From contig CM054140.1 in NCBI GenBank assembly GCA_028751875.1, positions 8,765,671 to 8,829,670 on the forward strand: 64,000 bases of DNA. Reading direction: 5' to 3'. This DNA is from Rapana venosa. Taxonomy: Eukaryota; Mollusca; Gastropoda; Neogastropoda; Muricidae. Below, piece after piece: positions 20,128 through 32,071 of this stretch (positions within the stretch are counted from its first letter, which is position 1; each line of letters begins with the position of its first letter). The notes under the pieces are model-generated. The model was given only the letters and a program-made list of their open reading frames with translations, was not told the DNA's origin and ran no database searches. The position numbers were made by a program, and so were the translations under genes.

Positions 20128-20787
20128 GGTAACACCAACAGTTGTGTTCCTTTGCTTGTTCTTTTAGCAAGTTGGTGTACTTCTCATTTGTGACTGTTGG
20201 TTGACTTTGGTGGAATTGAAGTGGTGAATTATTGGGTGTTTATGAAATGTTATCATTTGATCTTGAGATTTTTACTGGGAAGTAGGTTGCATGGGTTTGG
20301 CTTTTTAAACAAAAATGTTTTATTTGGATTTATTTTTTTAGCTATGTGTCAAATCTGATACAGTTGGCTGAGCTTAACATGAATAAAAATGAGATGTGCT
20401 GATCACAATACTCTTTTTGTTGTTGGTGTGTGTATGTGGAAGACCCACAGTTACTGAGCCGTACCTAACCCCTTATATAGATGTCAGTGGCTTTATAAGT
20501 ATAGATAGGATCACGAACTTCTGTGCTAGAAGTTTCCACTTTTCTATCACTCTCCTTTCTTTTGACTTTTCCCTTACTTTTCTGTCCTCTCTTTCTTGCT
20601 TGATTTTCTGCCTTTCCAGTCCGTTCTACTATCTTTTTTTGGTCTAGGAAATTTCATATTTTTCTCTGATTATTCACATTACTTTTTTCTTTACTGCTTT
20701 GTTCTGGTGGCCAGTCAGTGAAATTGCAAACACTGTGACGAGTACAGGATGTCCATTCGGCAGAGCCGTTTACTCATTTAGCATTTT

Positions 20788-20829
<42 letters not shown>

Positions 20830-20958
20830 AGAGTTACAGTTGTATATATCGTTGTATTGTACTCGTTTTGAAGTGGTTATCTTCTTTCAATTTTTTTTTG
20901 TTACCTGGGGCGATTAGAACAAGCAGAATGGCTGGCATCCTCAGCATAGGCTGGTTTA
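20128..20958. other. Intergenic, R4-like fragment and CA repeat
   Basis: A diverged R4 segment ('acttctgtgctagaagtttc') spans about 20510-20640. (CA)n lies at about 20791-20830. Nothing else was recognised. Confidence 0.6.
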
Positions 20959-20965
20959 TTGGCCA

Positions 20966-21250
20966 TAGGTGTCCCATAACCTGTTAGGTCGTAGGGGAGT
21001 GAGGTGTCAGAGACCTCATTTCTCTAAGGGCCAGCATATTGAGGGCGGTGCCCATCTCCTCACCCTCGCTGCTTTACCTTCACTGACCCTAAAGAGGGCA
21101 GGTACCCATTTACAGCTGGGTGAACTGGGGAGACTGTACTGAAGCCAAAGTGCACAAACGGTCACCCATCCAAGTGGTAACCATGTTCGATGCTGCTTAA
21201 CTTGGCTGGGGTAAAGCGAGTGTTCTGACCACTGAGCTATCCCGTCCCCT
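20966..21250 (-). mobile_element. R1 SINE, full length, minus strand
   Basis: Tail end 'gtcccataacctgttaggtc', the 5S-like segment complement 'ggtcacccatccaagtggta' near 21161, and head complement 'ccactgagctatcccgtccc'. Flanking 'ttggccata' / 'ttggcctta' may be an imperfect target-site duplication. Confidence 0.9.
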
Positions 21251-21372
21251 TTTGGCCTTAAGGAATGAAATAATTCAGGTTCTTTGTCATGTTTTTTGTG
21301 ATTTTTTTTCCAGGTCGACAGTGTTGCATATTTATTTCTGAATCCCCTGTTGATTTTTAACTTGAAGTCGAT

Positions 21373-21738
21373 GGACGCCATAGCCGAGTGATTAAGATCG
21401 TTTGACTTCAATCCCATGGGTCCATGAAGTCGTGTATTCGAATCTCACCAGCGTCTTGTGAATTAAGGGTGGACATTTTTACGATCTCTCAGGTCAACTT
21501 CAAGTGCAGACCTGCCACTGCCTTAATTTCCTTCGTGTATATACACATGCAGATGATCAAAATATACATGTTAAAGGTCCCGTCATTCATGTCCGCGTTC
21601 AGTGGGTTACGGAAACACAAACATACCCATCATACATCCCAGAAGTCGGAATGTGGCTACCTTCATGGTGGGCTAAAACGGTCGTATATGCAAAATCTCC
21701 ACCATTGGTGAACCTCGGAGCTGTAGCTAAGGAACACG

Positions 21739-21740
<2 letters not shown>
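21373..21740 (+). mobile_element. R3 SINE, full length
   Basis: Head 'gccatagccgagtgattaag', B-box 'tattcgaatctc', body 'cttcaagtgcagacctgcca', and end 'cctcggagctgtagctaagg'. It is followed by (CA)n and an (AACCA)n pentamer, to about 21800. Confidence 0.9.
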
Positions 21741-21770
<30 letters not shown>

Positions 21771-22024
21771 AACCAAACCAAACCAAACCAAACCAAACCG
21801 ACCCTAAGCCCTCGAAGTGACTGTTGATGTGAGTGACTGGAACTGAATGAGACAACAGCCCAGATGTGGCTTCAGCAGTGGTTGGGGCTTTGCTATACCA
21901 CAGACACCAGGAACTGAAGCGAAAGCTCTCTTCATTGGGATGGAGAAGACGATAATTATGCATTGAGCAGTGACTGTTGAAGAGAGGCTGCCTTAACTGG
22001 GCTGGGTATCAGAGAAGTGTACGG

Positions 22025-22365
22025 ATGGTCTGGCCTCTCCCGTGGGGATGTCAGGGGCCTGCCAGTATGAATAGTATCGCCACCTTCTGGAAATTCTGTG
22101 CTAGGAATTTCCTCTTCTCTATCCCTCTCATTGTTTCTGCCTTGTTCTTTTTCTTCTTGTCACCTCTTTCTCATCTATTTTATGCCTTCTTGGTCCATTC
22201 TCCTGCCTTTTTTCCCCAGAAAGACTTGAAAGATAACAATTCTCTCCCACGCCGAAGTCGAATGCGCTGGGCCTGACTTGTCAGGCACTTAACGGCAACA
22301 CAACGTATTTTCGCTCATGTGACAGCAATAGTTACTGTCTGAGCGTCCGACGGAAAAGAAGATGG
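22025..22365 (+). mobile_element. R4 element, near full length
   Basis: From 'gtggggatgtcaggggcctg' through 'ttctgtgctaggaatttcct', 'cttcttggtccattctcctg' and 'gaaagacttgaaagataaca' to the family end 'tgacttgtcaggcacttaac' and 'tctgagcgtccgacgg'. Other copies end in GAAGAAG. No Pol III boxes were seen; it may be a LINE 3' end or a SINE of another type. Confidence 0.8.
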
Positions 22366-22867
22366 CCTGGCCTCTTCAAGGCAAGTCTACTACACTCCAT
22401 TTCTCAGAGAACAGGGAGTTGCCTTATTCTTGAAGGATGCATCTTTATGTTGATGCTGCTGCAGGACTACAGTATACAGCTTCATGCTGCAAAATGAAGA
22501 AATGATAGTTTACATAATGTAGGGGGGAGCAGGTATTCCTTGGCCCAGATCAACCTATTTTCGGTAATGTCAATGCATTTGTCAATGGTAGAAGGTTTTG
22601 CCTTAAAAGATTTTCAACTAGTGCCACGAACACATAGCCTGGTCTGCGCTTATTAGTTCCAGCTATCTTTTTTTTTTAAACACCGAGAGTTCACCAGATA
22701 AAAGCATTCTTGTAGTGCAAAGATAAATGTTGGCTGAAATTGGTAAGCGCAGACTGAGATATGTTGGTCATGCACACAGACACATCTGATGACAACAGTT
22801 CTCCAAGGTAAGGTTGAGGGCAGTAGGAAAAGAGGCAAACCATCAACTTGCCAACATCACTGAGATC

Positions 22868-23153
22868 AGTGGTCTGGGAGGGCTACAGGAGATCGTAGAA
22901 CTCAGCCAACACTGGTGCATTACATACATGGGGTTCCTACTGTCTACAGCGGGATGGAGACAGGTGAAGAGCACAATACAAGCTTTCAGTTTCTCGTTGC
23001 TATGCCGTTGATGATTGTTGTTCATACAATGTAATAAGGTAAAAAGGTAAAGGAGTCCCATAACCTATAAGGTTGTAGGGGAGCGAGGCGTCAGAGACCT
23101 CACTTCTCTAGGGCCAGCATATTGAGGGCGGCGCCCATCTCCTCTCCCTCGCT
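22868..23153 (+). repeat. Left arm of a large inverted duplication
   Basis: Near-identical reverse complement of 23681-23968. It contains single-copy sequence (22868-23035) followed by the 3' half of a minus-strand R1 (23036-23153). The arms differ by very few bases, for example a one-base indel at 'ggtgcattac' versus 'ggtggcattac'. Confidence 0.9.
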
Positions 23154-23271
23154 CCTTCGTAAAGCAACAATGTAATAGGTTCTGTTAAAAATAAAACCGG
23201 TTTCAACCGACAGGTGAAGGTGTGCTACAAGCGCAGCCTTTTTCTGTTTGGTGCATATTTCTCAGGATGGT

Positions 23272-23440
23272 TGGGGGGCGGGACAGCGTGGTGGTTAGAG
23301 CATTGTGCTCGCAATCTGACGGTCTAGGATCCATCCCAGGTTTGAGGTACCACCAAGACACCTGTTCAAGGGTATTTTCCCCCTGGACTTAGCATCAGTG
23401 CTGACTCCACTTCCCCAAAAGTCCTTCAGACGATATAGGC
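23272..23440 (+). mobile_element. R2 SINE, 5' half
   Basis: Head 'acagcgtggtggttagagca', worn B-box 'aggatccatcccagg', and body 'tcaagggtattttccccctg' and 'gtgctgactccacttcccc'. It lies in the loop of the inverted duplication. Confidence 0.82.
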
Positions 23441-23503
23441 AGCCGTGCTTCAACTTCAGAGGATTTTTCTCTAATTTAATGGAGCATATAGATAGGAGAT
23501 AGG

Positions 23504-23798
23504 GGACGGGATAGCTCAGTGGTCGGAGCACTCGCTTTCCTCCAGCCAAGTTAAGCAGCGTCGAGCGTGGTTACCACTTGGATGGGTGACCGTTTGCGCG
23601 CCTTGGCTTCAGTACAGTTCCCCCAGTTTACCCAGCTGTAAATGGGTACCTGCCCTCTTTAGGGTCAGGGAAGGTAAAGCAGCGAGGGAGAGGAGATGGG
23701 CGCCGCCCTCAATATGCTGGCCCTAGAGAAGCTGAGGTCTCTGACGCCTCGCTCCCCTACGACCTTATAGGTTATGGGACTCCTTTACCTTTTTACCT
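23504..23798 (+). mobile_element. R1 SINE, best-preserved copy
   Basis: Head 'gggatagctcagtggtcgga'. The 5S-like segment reads 'aagttaagcagcgtcgagcg', then 'acttggatgggtgaccg' near 23574-23590. The body and CTTTACC tail are intact. Its 3' half forms part of the right arm of the inverted duplication. Confidence 0.93.
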
Positions 23799-23968
23799 TA
23801 TTACATTGTATGAACAACAATCATCAACGGCATAGCAACGAGAAACTGAAAGCTTGTATTGTGCTCTTCACCTGTCTCCATCCCGCTGTAGACAGTAGGA
23901 ACCCCATGTATGTAATGCCACCAGTGTTGGCTGAGTTCTACGATCTCCTGTAGCCCTCCCAGACCACT
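23681..23968 (-). repeat. Right arm of a large inverted duplication
   Basis: Reverse complement of 22868-23153 over about 287 bp, with a spacer of about 527 bp. The arm contains the 3' half of the complete R1 at 23504 plus adjoining single-copy DNA. The left arm could therefore be a secondary inverted copy of this one. Confidence 0.9.
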
Positions 23969-23982
23969 TGGCTCCTGCCTTC

Positions 23983-24132
23983 CACAAAGACTTAATACAT
24001 AACAATTCTCTCCCACGCTGAAGTCGGATGCGCCAGGCCTGATTCGTCAGGCGCTTAACGGCAGCGCAAGGCATTTTCGCTCATATGACAGACAACAGTG
24101 GTTGACGTCTGAGCGTTCGAAGAAGAAGACAA
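23983..24132 (+). mobile_element. R4 element, 3' end
   Basis: 'acttaatacataacaattct', 'attcgtcaggcgcttaacgg', 'cattttcgctcatatgacag', 'tctgagcgttcgaagaagaa'. Standard R4 terminus with a GAA tail. Confidence 0.85.
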
Positions 24133-24465
24133 ATAGAAGACAGCTATCATTGTTGCAGATGTCTGTGTGTAAGGCTGGATAACTGTGATCCTTGAATACC
24201 CTGAGTATTGAAGTTCAACAGCAGATTTTTTTTCATCGTTAAGAGGTTGACCCTTATGGTTGGCCAGGGCGTTGCTACAGGGAACGACAGTAGAGTTGGT
24301 TTTATACCTCGTTTTAATCTGTATATAGTTGCACAGTTTTAATCTGAGATTTAAAAGTTGACGAGGTGACAGCCCTGATATGGCCTCTGTGGTCGGCGGG
24401 GCTATAAACAACAGGATTGGATTGGATTGAAGAGGAATAGAAGAATGCTGTTTCTTCATCATCAT

Positions 24466-24597
24466 CATCTTCTTCTTCTTCGCCGTCGTCGAACGCTCAG
24501 ACAACTATTGTACTGTCTGTCATATGAAGGAAACTGCGTTGTGCTGCTGTTAAGCGCCCGACAAGTCAGGCCCAGCACATCCGACTTTGGCATGACT
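24466..24597 (-). mobile_element. R4 element, 3' end, minus strand
   Basis: Begins with a CTTCTTCTTC tail complement, then 'gtcgaacgctcagacaacta', 'gctgttaagcgcccgacaag' and 'catccgactttggcatg'. Confidence 0.85.
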
Positions 24598-24599
24598 GT

Positions 24600-26075
24600 C
24601 TCTTCTTCACACACTCTCATTTCCATTCGCTCCACAGCAGCAGGCTCACCATTGATTACAGACACAGTAGTGGACCAGTTTCATAGCGCGCGTTTAATGG
24701 CTGATCGCACAGGACAAAGTTTCGACATACAAGACACTGGGACAAAGCATTTACTGTATGTAATTTAATGTATACACCTAATGGCAAAAAAAAATTGCTT
24801 AGCTCATAAAGTGGTCCATCTCATTAGAAAGCTTTTTTTTTGTTTCTGATTTTAGCACAACTGCAGGGTATTCTGTGATCAGGGTCACATGAGTTACAAA
24901 GTTTATGGACTGAAACTTGAAAGACCAGTTACTGTAACGTTTACTGGCAATCTATGAAGCTGACCTTAATACTGCAGGTTTTTTCGTTTTTCATTGTTGT
25001 AAGATGAGTCAGTGTAAATTCAGTCAAGAATAGGCAAAATGTCATTCTCTAACATGTTTTACTGACCTTTTTCGACTTTCTCCCGCTTTTCTTCCTATGT
25101 TTTCCTATGCTTTTGCTTCGGAAACATTTCTTAACTTTTTTTTTCATATTAAAAAAAAAGCTTTGATTAAAAAGGCAAGATTGTCTGAAAGGATACCTAT
25201 GGCCTCTGTCAAAATTAATTTTGTTCCATACATTTTTATATATAAAAATCTACAGGGTCCTCATAAACTTGTATGTAGTACACAGTTGCATGTGTAACGC
25301 CAGGAAATGATTGTTAAAACATGAGTATTTACCTTCTGTGGGATTCAAAAATCAAAAACTCTTGATTTTAGGCCGGTCAGCTGACTGCAGTGGGCTTATC
25401 ACAGCAACACACTGATCAGAGAAATCCCAAAGACAAGTTACGTTCATTCTGATGTTTCAGTTTGTTGATATGAAAAACCAAAGACAAATTAACTTTTGTG
25501 ACCAAATTAGTTATCTAAAAATGGAAAATAAGTGATTTGTTATGTCCCACAATCAGTACTGTACAATGCAGACAGGAAGGGGCATCTGGAAATGGACGTG
25601 TAGCATCATGGTTTCTGAAGTATACTGTATACTGAGCACAGGGAAAGGGGAGAAACTACCAAGTATTTTATCAATCAAGCTGGGATTTCACAGCGGTCTA
25701 TTATGTTTCTTTTCTGGAAGCTCCTGACCATGCAAAAGCCGACACTGAAGCAGCCATTTGTTCAGCAAAGCCAGGCAGAAATCTGTACAGCTTCTACACA
25801 CAATACAGCTGTGTGTGGACAAAAACCAGCGACACGCACTGTGCACGGCATTGCTTCTATACAATCAGTCATTAAAGTTTGTCCTGGGGGATCCACAGGC
25901 AACGTTAAAGGAATGCATGACAATTAGTTCTTTACATACAACAGAGACTGGAGGGGCGGGGCAGAGTCTCCAAATGGACGTGTAACATAGTTATTTTCTG
26001 AAGTGGTAACATATATTACTGCAGTGAAACGAAAAATACCAAAATTTAAAAAACCCAGTGTTAACTCTCAGCGTT
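24600..26075. other. Intergenic, repeat-poor, nothing recognised
   Basis: Unusually free of SINEs for this window. Open frames are short and unrecognised. Could in part be the 3' UTR of the minus-strand receptor gene, but no direct evidence shows this. Confidence 0.45.
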
Positions 26076-26077
26076 AG

Positions 26078-26400
26078 GGGTGGAATAGCCTAGTGGTTAG
26101 AGCGTTGTTTCCGTGATCCAGCAACAACTAGGGGGTGTCAGTTTGAGTCTCTACCAAGATGGCTGTTCCAAGGGTGTGTTTTTTCCTATGGAGTTAACTT
26201 TCATACCAACTCCACTCCCCCAAAAGTCCTTGGATGAGACTACAGACTGAGGTACTGTGTCTGTACGTATGCAGAATATCTTGGGTACACATTCAAAGCC
26301 CATCCACTTTTCACAGAAGCAAGCTTAAGCCAGCTAGGACTGGTATGAAGAACACAACCATGCCCAGCATGCACCCTGTAACCTGGAGAGGAATTGGCGC
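26078..26400 (+). mobile_element. R2 SINE with R3-like 3' piece
   Basis: Head 'gaatagcctagtggttagag', worn B-box 'cagtttgagtctctacc', body 'ccaactccactcccccaaaa' and 'gatgagactacagactgag'. The last part ('ggactggtatgaagaacaca', 'cccagcatgcac') recalls R3. Confidence 0.78.
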
Positions 26401-26801
26401 CCCCAGAGTCAGTTAGCCAAAGACACACTGCTAGAAAAAAATTCAGTGAAGTGCTGTCATGACTTTTAACAGATGAAGCGAACTTGACACCTTTCGAGCA
26501 CAAAACTGTTTTTCAAAATTCATTCAAAAGTCGTGACTTTGGCAACCCATCAACAAGTCAAGGCGTTTCTATGCTGGCTGATAAACACTTACACTGCTTG
26601 CAAGGCTTTGCAACACACACCCTGTACCATTCTTGTCACTGTGAAAGGTAAGGGTGGGCTGTTCACACAGCCCTTCACCTGTACCCAATGGGTTTGGAAC
26701 ACCAACAAAAAAAAAGGTTTGTCTTTTTATAATCACTTTACTTGTTCAGTGAAACAGTTTTGTGTTGTATTTTCTACTCTGAGGTGTGTGTGTGTGTGTG
26801 T

Positions 26802-26837
<36 letters not shown>

Positions 26838-28900
26838 GTGTGATCTTTACAGAGTTTGCTTTTAGAGAGCTACTTCTGTACTCTGGGAAATATTTCTGTT
26901 TAGTCACTTTTTCTTCAGTATGTTCATAAAAAGTGGTCCTCTTCGTTTCATTTACACAAAGGGGAAACGAGTATTCTGGCCTTTCTTCAGTCAGAATTGT
27001 TACCAGTTTCCAGAGGTATCCATCCACTTCAAAAGCAATCTACTGTGACACATGCAAAAAACTAGGACAGGTTTTAATGCAACAACAAAAAAGTGTCACT
27101 ATTCCACGAACACCCAGTTTAGCGACTACAGACAGTCAGCAGCTACTGATTTAGTGCTGAGAACAACGGTACAACATCAACAACACCACACCTAGCACAT
27201 CCACCACTGACCCACATGTTCAGAGTCACATCCACATCACACTGGGCACAGCAATTTACCATTTACATCGACAAGTCACATGTCCAGCAAGTGAACTAGC
27301 ACAGAGGAGGAGGAGGTTACAGCTTGAACATGATGTGATCCAAACTGAAAATGGCAATCTATTCAGCTTTTCCAGAAAAAAAAGCGATAGTAGTATCTTC
27401 GCTTAACGTCTATTCACATCTAGTGATTTTAGACACAAAAAAGATCTGTAGACAGAAAATGACAAATTTCCCAAACCTGACAACAGTAATCCATCCAGTT
27501 CTTCAGTATGAAGATAATCCATGCAGAATATATCAACAATGAAAATCTAGAAATGCTGAACATATTCAAAATGGTGTTACAGTGAGCAGTATATTCCATA
27601 CACTCTACAGCATATCTGCTGGTCTACTCTGACCAGTGTGGCCTTCTGCCCCCAAATGACACATGCATGCTGTATGTAAACACATCAACATTTCAGGGTT
27701 TGTTCCACGTACACGCCAGCAGACTCTGCATTTAAAGAGACCCAGAAAAACAAACAAAACTTTAACTGACTGGTCTGTTTCTCCTTTCTTCCTGCCATTG
27801 CCGTTTATACTCCTTGAAATACGGATCCATGACATTTCAAAATCAACAGTGAACACTGGTTTGTGACGGCTGAATCATTTGACTTCAAAATTTCCGCTGT
27901 AATATCTACTTGCAGACATGCCATTGTTGCTGGTTGGTATACTTCTTCCATACAAGTTGTGGTGAAAATATGGTGCACAATGATTTGATGGGGTTTTTTG
28001 TTTCCTAAAATGCTGGTCCGCAAGCAAGTGACAGTGCACTTTGGTCAAATCAGGGCGAGAATGTTTAGGAGAAAAAGCTCCTGAATTGGAAATATTACAA
28101 AATCAAGACGTTTGTGGTTTGTTTCCAATGTGTTTGGTCCACACATATATTCCACCAAGTGCTTCACTTTGGTTGAATGAGACAGGTTTTAAGGAGAGCC
28201 ATCATGAACAAAATGCATTGACAAAATCATGCAGAAACAGGTTTTGAAAAAAACAAACCAACAACTGAAAATACACATAACCATCACACCACTGACAATG
28301 CGTAGCATTAGCAGCAATTAACATGACACTGAAGCCGATTGTGATGAGCAGCACAGTTATCCATGAAGACATTCCTATGGCAGTCCTCCGTTTCAAAGCG
28401 ACACAGTCATAAAGGCAGATGTGGGGTATTCCAGGTGTTGAATGTCTGCTTCTTCTCTCAGTCGAATGCACACCCTGGAACACCAGACTGCATGCAGCCA
28501 CTCTAGCTGTACTGCAGAAGCCTACATAACCACCAGCATACTTTCAAAGCCACACGCTAACGTTCCACATAGCAGAACTAAACCTCCACAATAGCAAAGC
28601 CTTGTATATACACATGATATCATTACACATCAATATTCACACGCAGGCATTCCACAACATGGCTGAACAAACAATTCTTTCAACAACAGCTCAGTCACAC
28701 ACAATAGTTCAAAGATCTATCAAATATGCACACATCCAAGTCTGTCCAATGAAGACTAGATATCAATAATAAAATCAAACACACACACACACATCCCATG
28801 TCATGGGCAGACATACATGTCAACATAATCAGATCATTGCGTCTCTAAGTCATGGAGTTCACGTCACACTGTACTGCCACAGGCTAGACACCTTTCTGGT
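26401..28900. other. Intergenic, repeat-poor; one GT microsatellite
   Basis: (GT)n at about 26785-26836. The rest is single-copy-looking with no SINE family and no recognisable coding frame on either strand. Position downstream of the receptor stop allows a long 3' UTR. Confidence 0.45.
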
Positions 28901-28904
28901 GGAT

Positions 28905-29050
28905 ACGCTGATTGTCCTTTGAATGTGATCATGGTGTAACGCACAGAATCCACTGAACTGCATTGTCCTTTTGATCATGGTGTAACGCACAGAATCCACT
29001 GAATTGTGTTGTCCTTTTGATGATGGTGTAATGTACAGAGTCCACACAAC
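28905..29050. repeat. Three tandem units of about 46-51 bp
   Basis: The words 'gatcatggtgtaacgcacag' and 'aatccactgaa' recur at about 28926, 28972 and (diverged) 29019. Confidence 0.85.
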
Positions 29051-29204
29051 TGTGACTGCAGCAAGCCTCACAGCTGTTCCTTTACTGTTGCTGTTGGGGT
29101 AGAGAGTTCCATCTCTACAACACAGTCACTGTCTTAAGGGATAAAAACACACACACACAACACACTGAAAAAAACCTTAACATGTGAAGCATATTCATAC
29201 TGCT

Positions 29205-29372
29205 GCTAATAGTCCGGCCTGCCCCATCAAGATATAATAATAATAATAATGATAATAATAATAATAAAGCAGTAAAAGTCCGGCCTGCCCCATCAAGATA
29301 TAATTATAATAATAATAATAATAACAATAATAATAATACTAGTAGTAGTAGTAGTAATAATAATAATACAGA
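29205..29372. repeat. Duplicated block with (TAA)n tracts
   Basis: 'agtccggcctgccccatcaa' plus 'gatataat' occurs twice (about 29211 and 29277), each time followed by TAA/TAG trinucleotides. Confidence 0.88.
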
Positions 29373-29604
29373 CAGAACACATCTGTTGGCAGTGAACACT
29401 TAGACGAGAAACAGGGGGGGGGGGTGCTGGTTGGTGAGGGGGTAGAGGGGGGGTGAGAGGTGGAGTTGGTTGCAAGAGATTGTAGGTTCACTTCTAGCTA
29501 CCTGAGCAGCTAGCGATGGCAGAGGAGCCCACCAGCCACAGGTGCCTCCCTGACTTCCAGCCCTCAGTGCAGCTGTGTCCACACCTCTTATTCTTCGTGG
29601 GGGC

Positions 29605-29865
29605 CGGTCACTACAAATAACATCGTCACCTTCTGGACATTCTCTGCAAAGAATTCCTTCTTGTTCGTTTTCGGCCTTCTTGGTCCATTCTCCTGCCTTT
29701 TTTTTCTACAAAGACTTGAAAGATAACCAATAACCATTCTCTCCCATGCTGAAATCTGATACCTTGGACCTGACAAATCAGCGCTTAACAGCAGCGCAAC
29801 GCATTTTCGCACATATTATAACAAAACAATAGTTTCTGTCTGAGCAATTGAGGAAGAAGAAGAAC
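29605..29865 (+). mobile_element. R4 element, near full length
   Basis: 'catcgtcaccttctggacat', 'cttcttggtccattctcctg', 'aaagacttgaaagataacca', 'cagcgcttaacagcagcgca', 'tctgagcaattgaggaagaa'. Confidence 0.85.
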
Positions 29866-31371
29866 CACAGCTGAACACCAACACTCACGGAAAAACCAAT
29901 AAGGCCTGGCATGGGCAAACTTTAAATGCATGACTGGTTGAAAGCGACAATACACATGGATGAAAGAGAAGGAAAGGAGCTGAGAAGGATGGGGGGGGAG
30001 GGAGGTGAATTTTCAACCTGATTCAAGTGGCATATCGGAAGCCAGCAGGCCAAGACAAGAGAGAACAAAACTGTGTTCTTCATACCGTGGGGGAGTCCAG
30101 TTAGTTTTGTCCACTCTGAAACCATGAGGAAACTAATGTTAATTCACAAAGCAGCCAGCAGCACAGCGTGCATGAATGCATGGTACTACCACAGGATGAC
30201 AAGCTGATGCTGCACAGTCCACAGTCAGACATAGTGCAGAGGGAAAAGCATTCCACTGAAGAATGATTGTCCATTAAAGCATGGCTGTCCACTTAAAAAT
30301 GACTGTGTCCAGTGGATAATGGCTGTCCAGTCCCGTGAAGAAATGCAGCAGCAGCAGAGACAATGCAATCATGTTCCTCCTGTGAGAGGCCAGCATCCCA
30401 CCAACAGTTTCCATTTCCATCTGCCATCAACGCCTTCTGGTATGGCAGCTGAACTCATTTTGTTTCAGCACGTAGCAAACATCCCTACACAGGTTCAATG
30501 ATGATGACCCCATACTTTAAAGGTAGAAGGTAGAACTGAGCTGGGTAAGTGACTCTGACTTTACAACCACCCACCCGCCCACCCATCCATACACCCACCT
30601 GTCCCTCCTAAATCTGAAGTCTGTGGGTCAAACCTCCGGTGTTTGGTACAGAAAAACTCAAGTATACATAACAACTCTAATCTGTGATGTTTGTATTGGA
30701 AAAGAAAAGCTTGAGTGGGTAGAATGACTTCTCAGCAAGTGCTGTCTACAGGTTCCAAGTTGGGATATCAACAGCATATCAAGGGTCAAGAAGTGCAGAC
30801 CTGCTAGTGCCTATAGAACTTTGTTCAGAACCAGTGACGTCAACACCTATAGTCTGCTGAAGTAGTGATTAAGATGAACCACTCAGATCACCTTGCTCCA
30901 AGACCCTGTTGGCACAGAAACTAAACTACCCAAGATCAGAAATGTGATAGGGGTAACACCCCCCCCCAAAAAAAAAGAAAAAGAAAAAAGGAAAGGGAAA
31001 AAACCCACGAACAATCATATTATAAATATCTCTGAACTGCACATGTATATTTTAAAACACGATTGTTGATGTGGTGATGATGATCCTGACTTCTTTAAAA
31101 AAACACCTACCCCAAAACACTGACCTCCTTTGTTGGCGCTATCAGCGAAATCAGGCAAAAAGGAAAATCCCAGGGTGGTGACAATGATTGACAAATGTCA
31201 TGGCAGCAACGATAAAGTAAAACCATCTCCTCGACAACGGTGAGTCAGAATTTGAAGTCAGCATCAGCGGTATCATCATCATCACCATCATCTTCATCAT
31301 CATCATCATCCCCTCAGAGCCTGGCCGAGCAGGACTGTAGGCCCACGAGGCGACATGGCTCCTCGGGGCCA
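29866..31371. other. Downstream of the receptor stop codon, probable 3' UTR in part
   Basis: No SINE seen. An ATC microsatellite lies at about 31270-31310. The bases next to 31372 must be transcribed in the receptor mRNA; how far the UTR reaches is not visible. Confidence 0.5.
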
Positions 31372-31551
31372 CTAAGCCCGACCGCCGAAGTAGTGGTAGG
31401 TGGGAGCGTCCAGGTAGTGGCTGTGCTTGTTGAAGGAGGGCCCGCTGGTCAGCTTGTTCTTGGCCGTGGAGCTGTGAGTTCCGCTGCCGGACCCCGTGGT
31501 GGTGCTGGGCCTTCGCTTGACCTTCATCACACGCTGGTACTCCTTGCGGGC
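31372..31551 (-). CDS. Receptor exon 8 of the visible set: cytoplasmic tail and stop
   Basis: Acceptor 'cggtgttgcag' then '[16 protein letters not shown]', a basic juxtamembrane segment. A Ser/Thr/Gly-rich stretch follows, and it ends in 'YHYFGGRA' with stop TAG at 31372-31374. Phase 0 with the preceding exon. Confidence 0.9.
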   Translation of the reverse strand, partial: ARKEYQRVMKVKRRPSTTTGSGSGTHSSTAKNKLTSGPSFNKHSHYLDAPTYHYFGGRA

Positions 31552-32040
31552 CTGCAACACCGTCATCGCCAGTATTAGGGATGGACGCTACATTTTAAAA
31601 TTTTTTTTATTTTATACCACTTTAAGTCACGAGATTTCTCTGCGTGAAATTCGGGCTAATCTCCGGTGTTGTGTCCTTGGGAAAGACACTTTACTCCTAT
31701 TTTCCTCACTCCACCCAGGTGTACAAGTGGGTACCAGCTCTGCTGGGGAAGTATCTGGCGACAGACTAGCGTCCTGCACAGGGGTGGTGAAAAACCATCA
31801 GTTCGCTTAACGCTACAGAAACCGGGATAAGCTCCGGCTCTATGGTCCTGAATCGAAAGAACATACTCCCTGGGGAGAGCGCGTCGCCACAAGAGCAGCG
31901 CCACCCTTTTTTTTTTCTTTTGGTCTGCAACTGTATTTGTTTCCCTATCAGAGTGGCTTTTTTCTACGAATTTTGCCAGGGACAACTCTCTTGTTGCCGT
32001 GGGTTCTTTTACGTGCGCTGAAAATTGTGTGTAACACACG

Positions 32041-32071
<31 letters not shown>

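Noticed and set aside
23574..23590. 5S rRNA gene
   Set aside because: Only the internal promoter-like part is present, always inside R1; the 5S ends are missing.
28202..28501. Minus-strand frame with a hydrophobic stretch as a membrane protein
   Set aside because: No recognised family, no splice or start support; within chance length for this AT-rich DNA.
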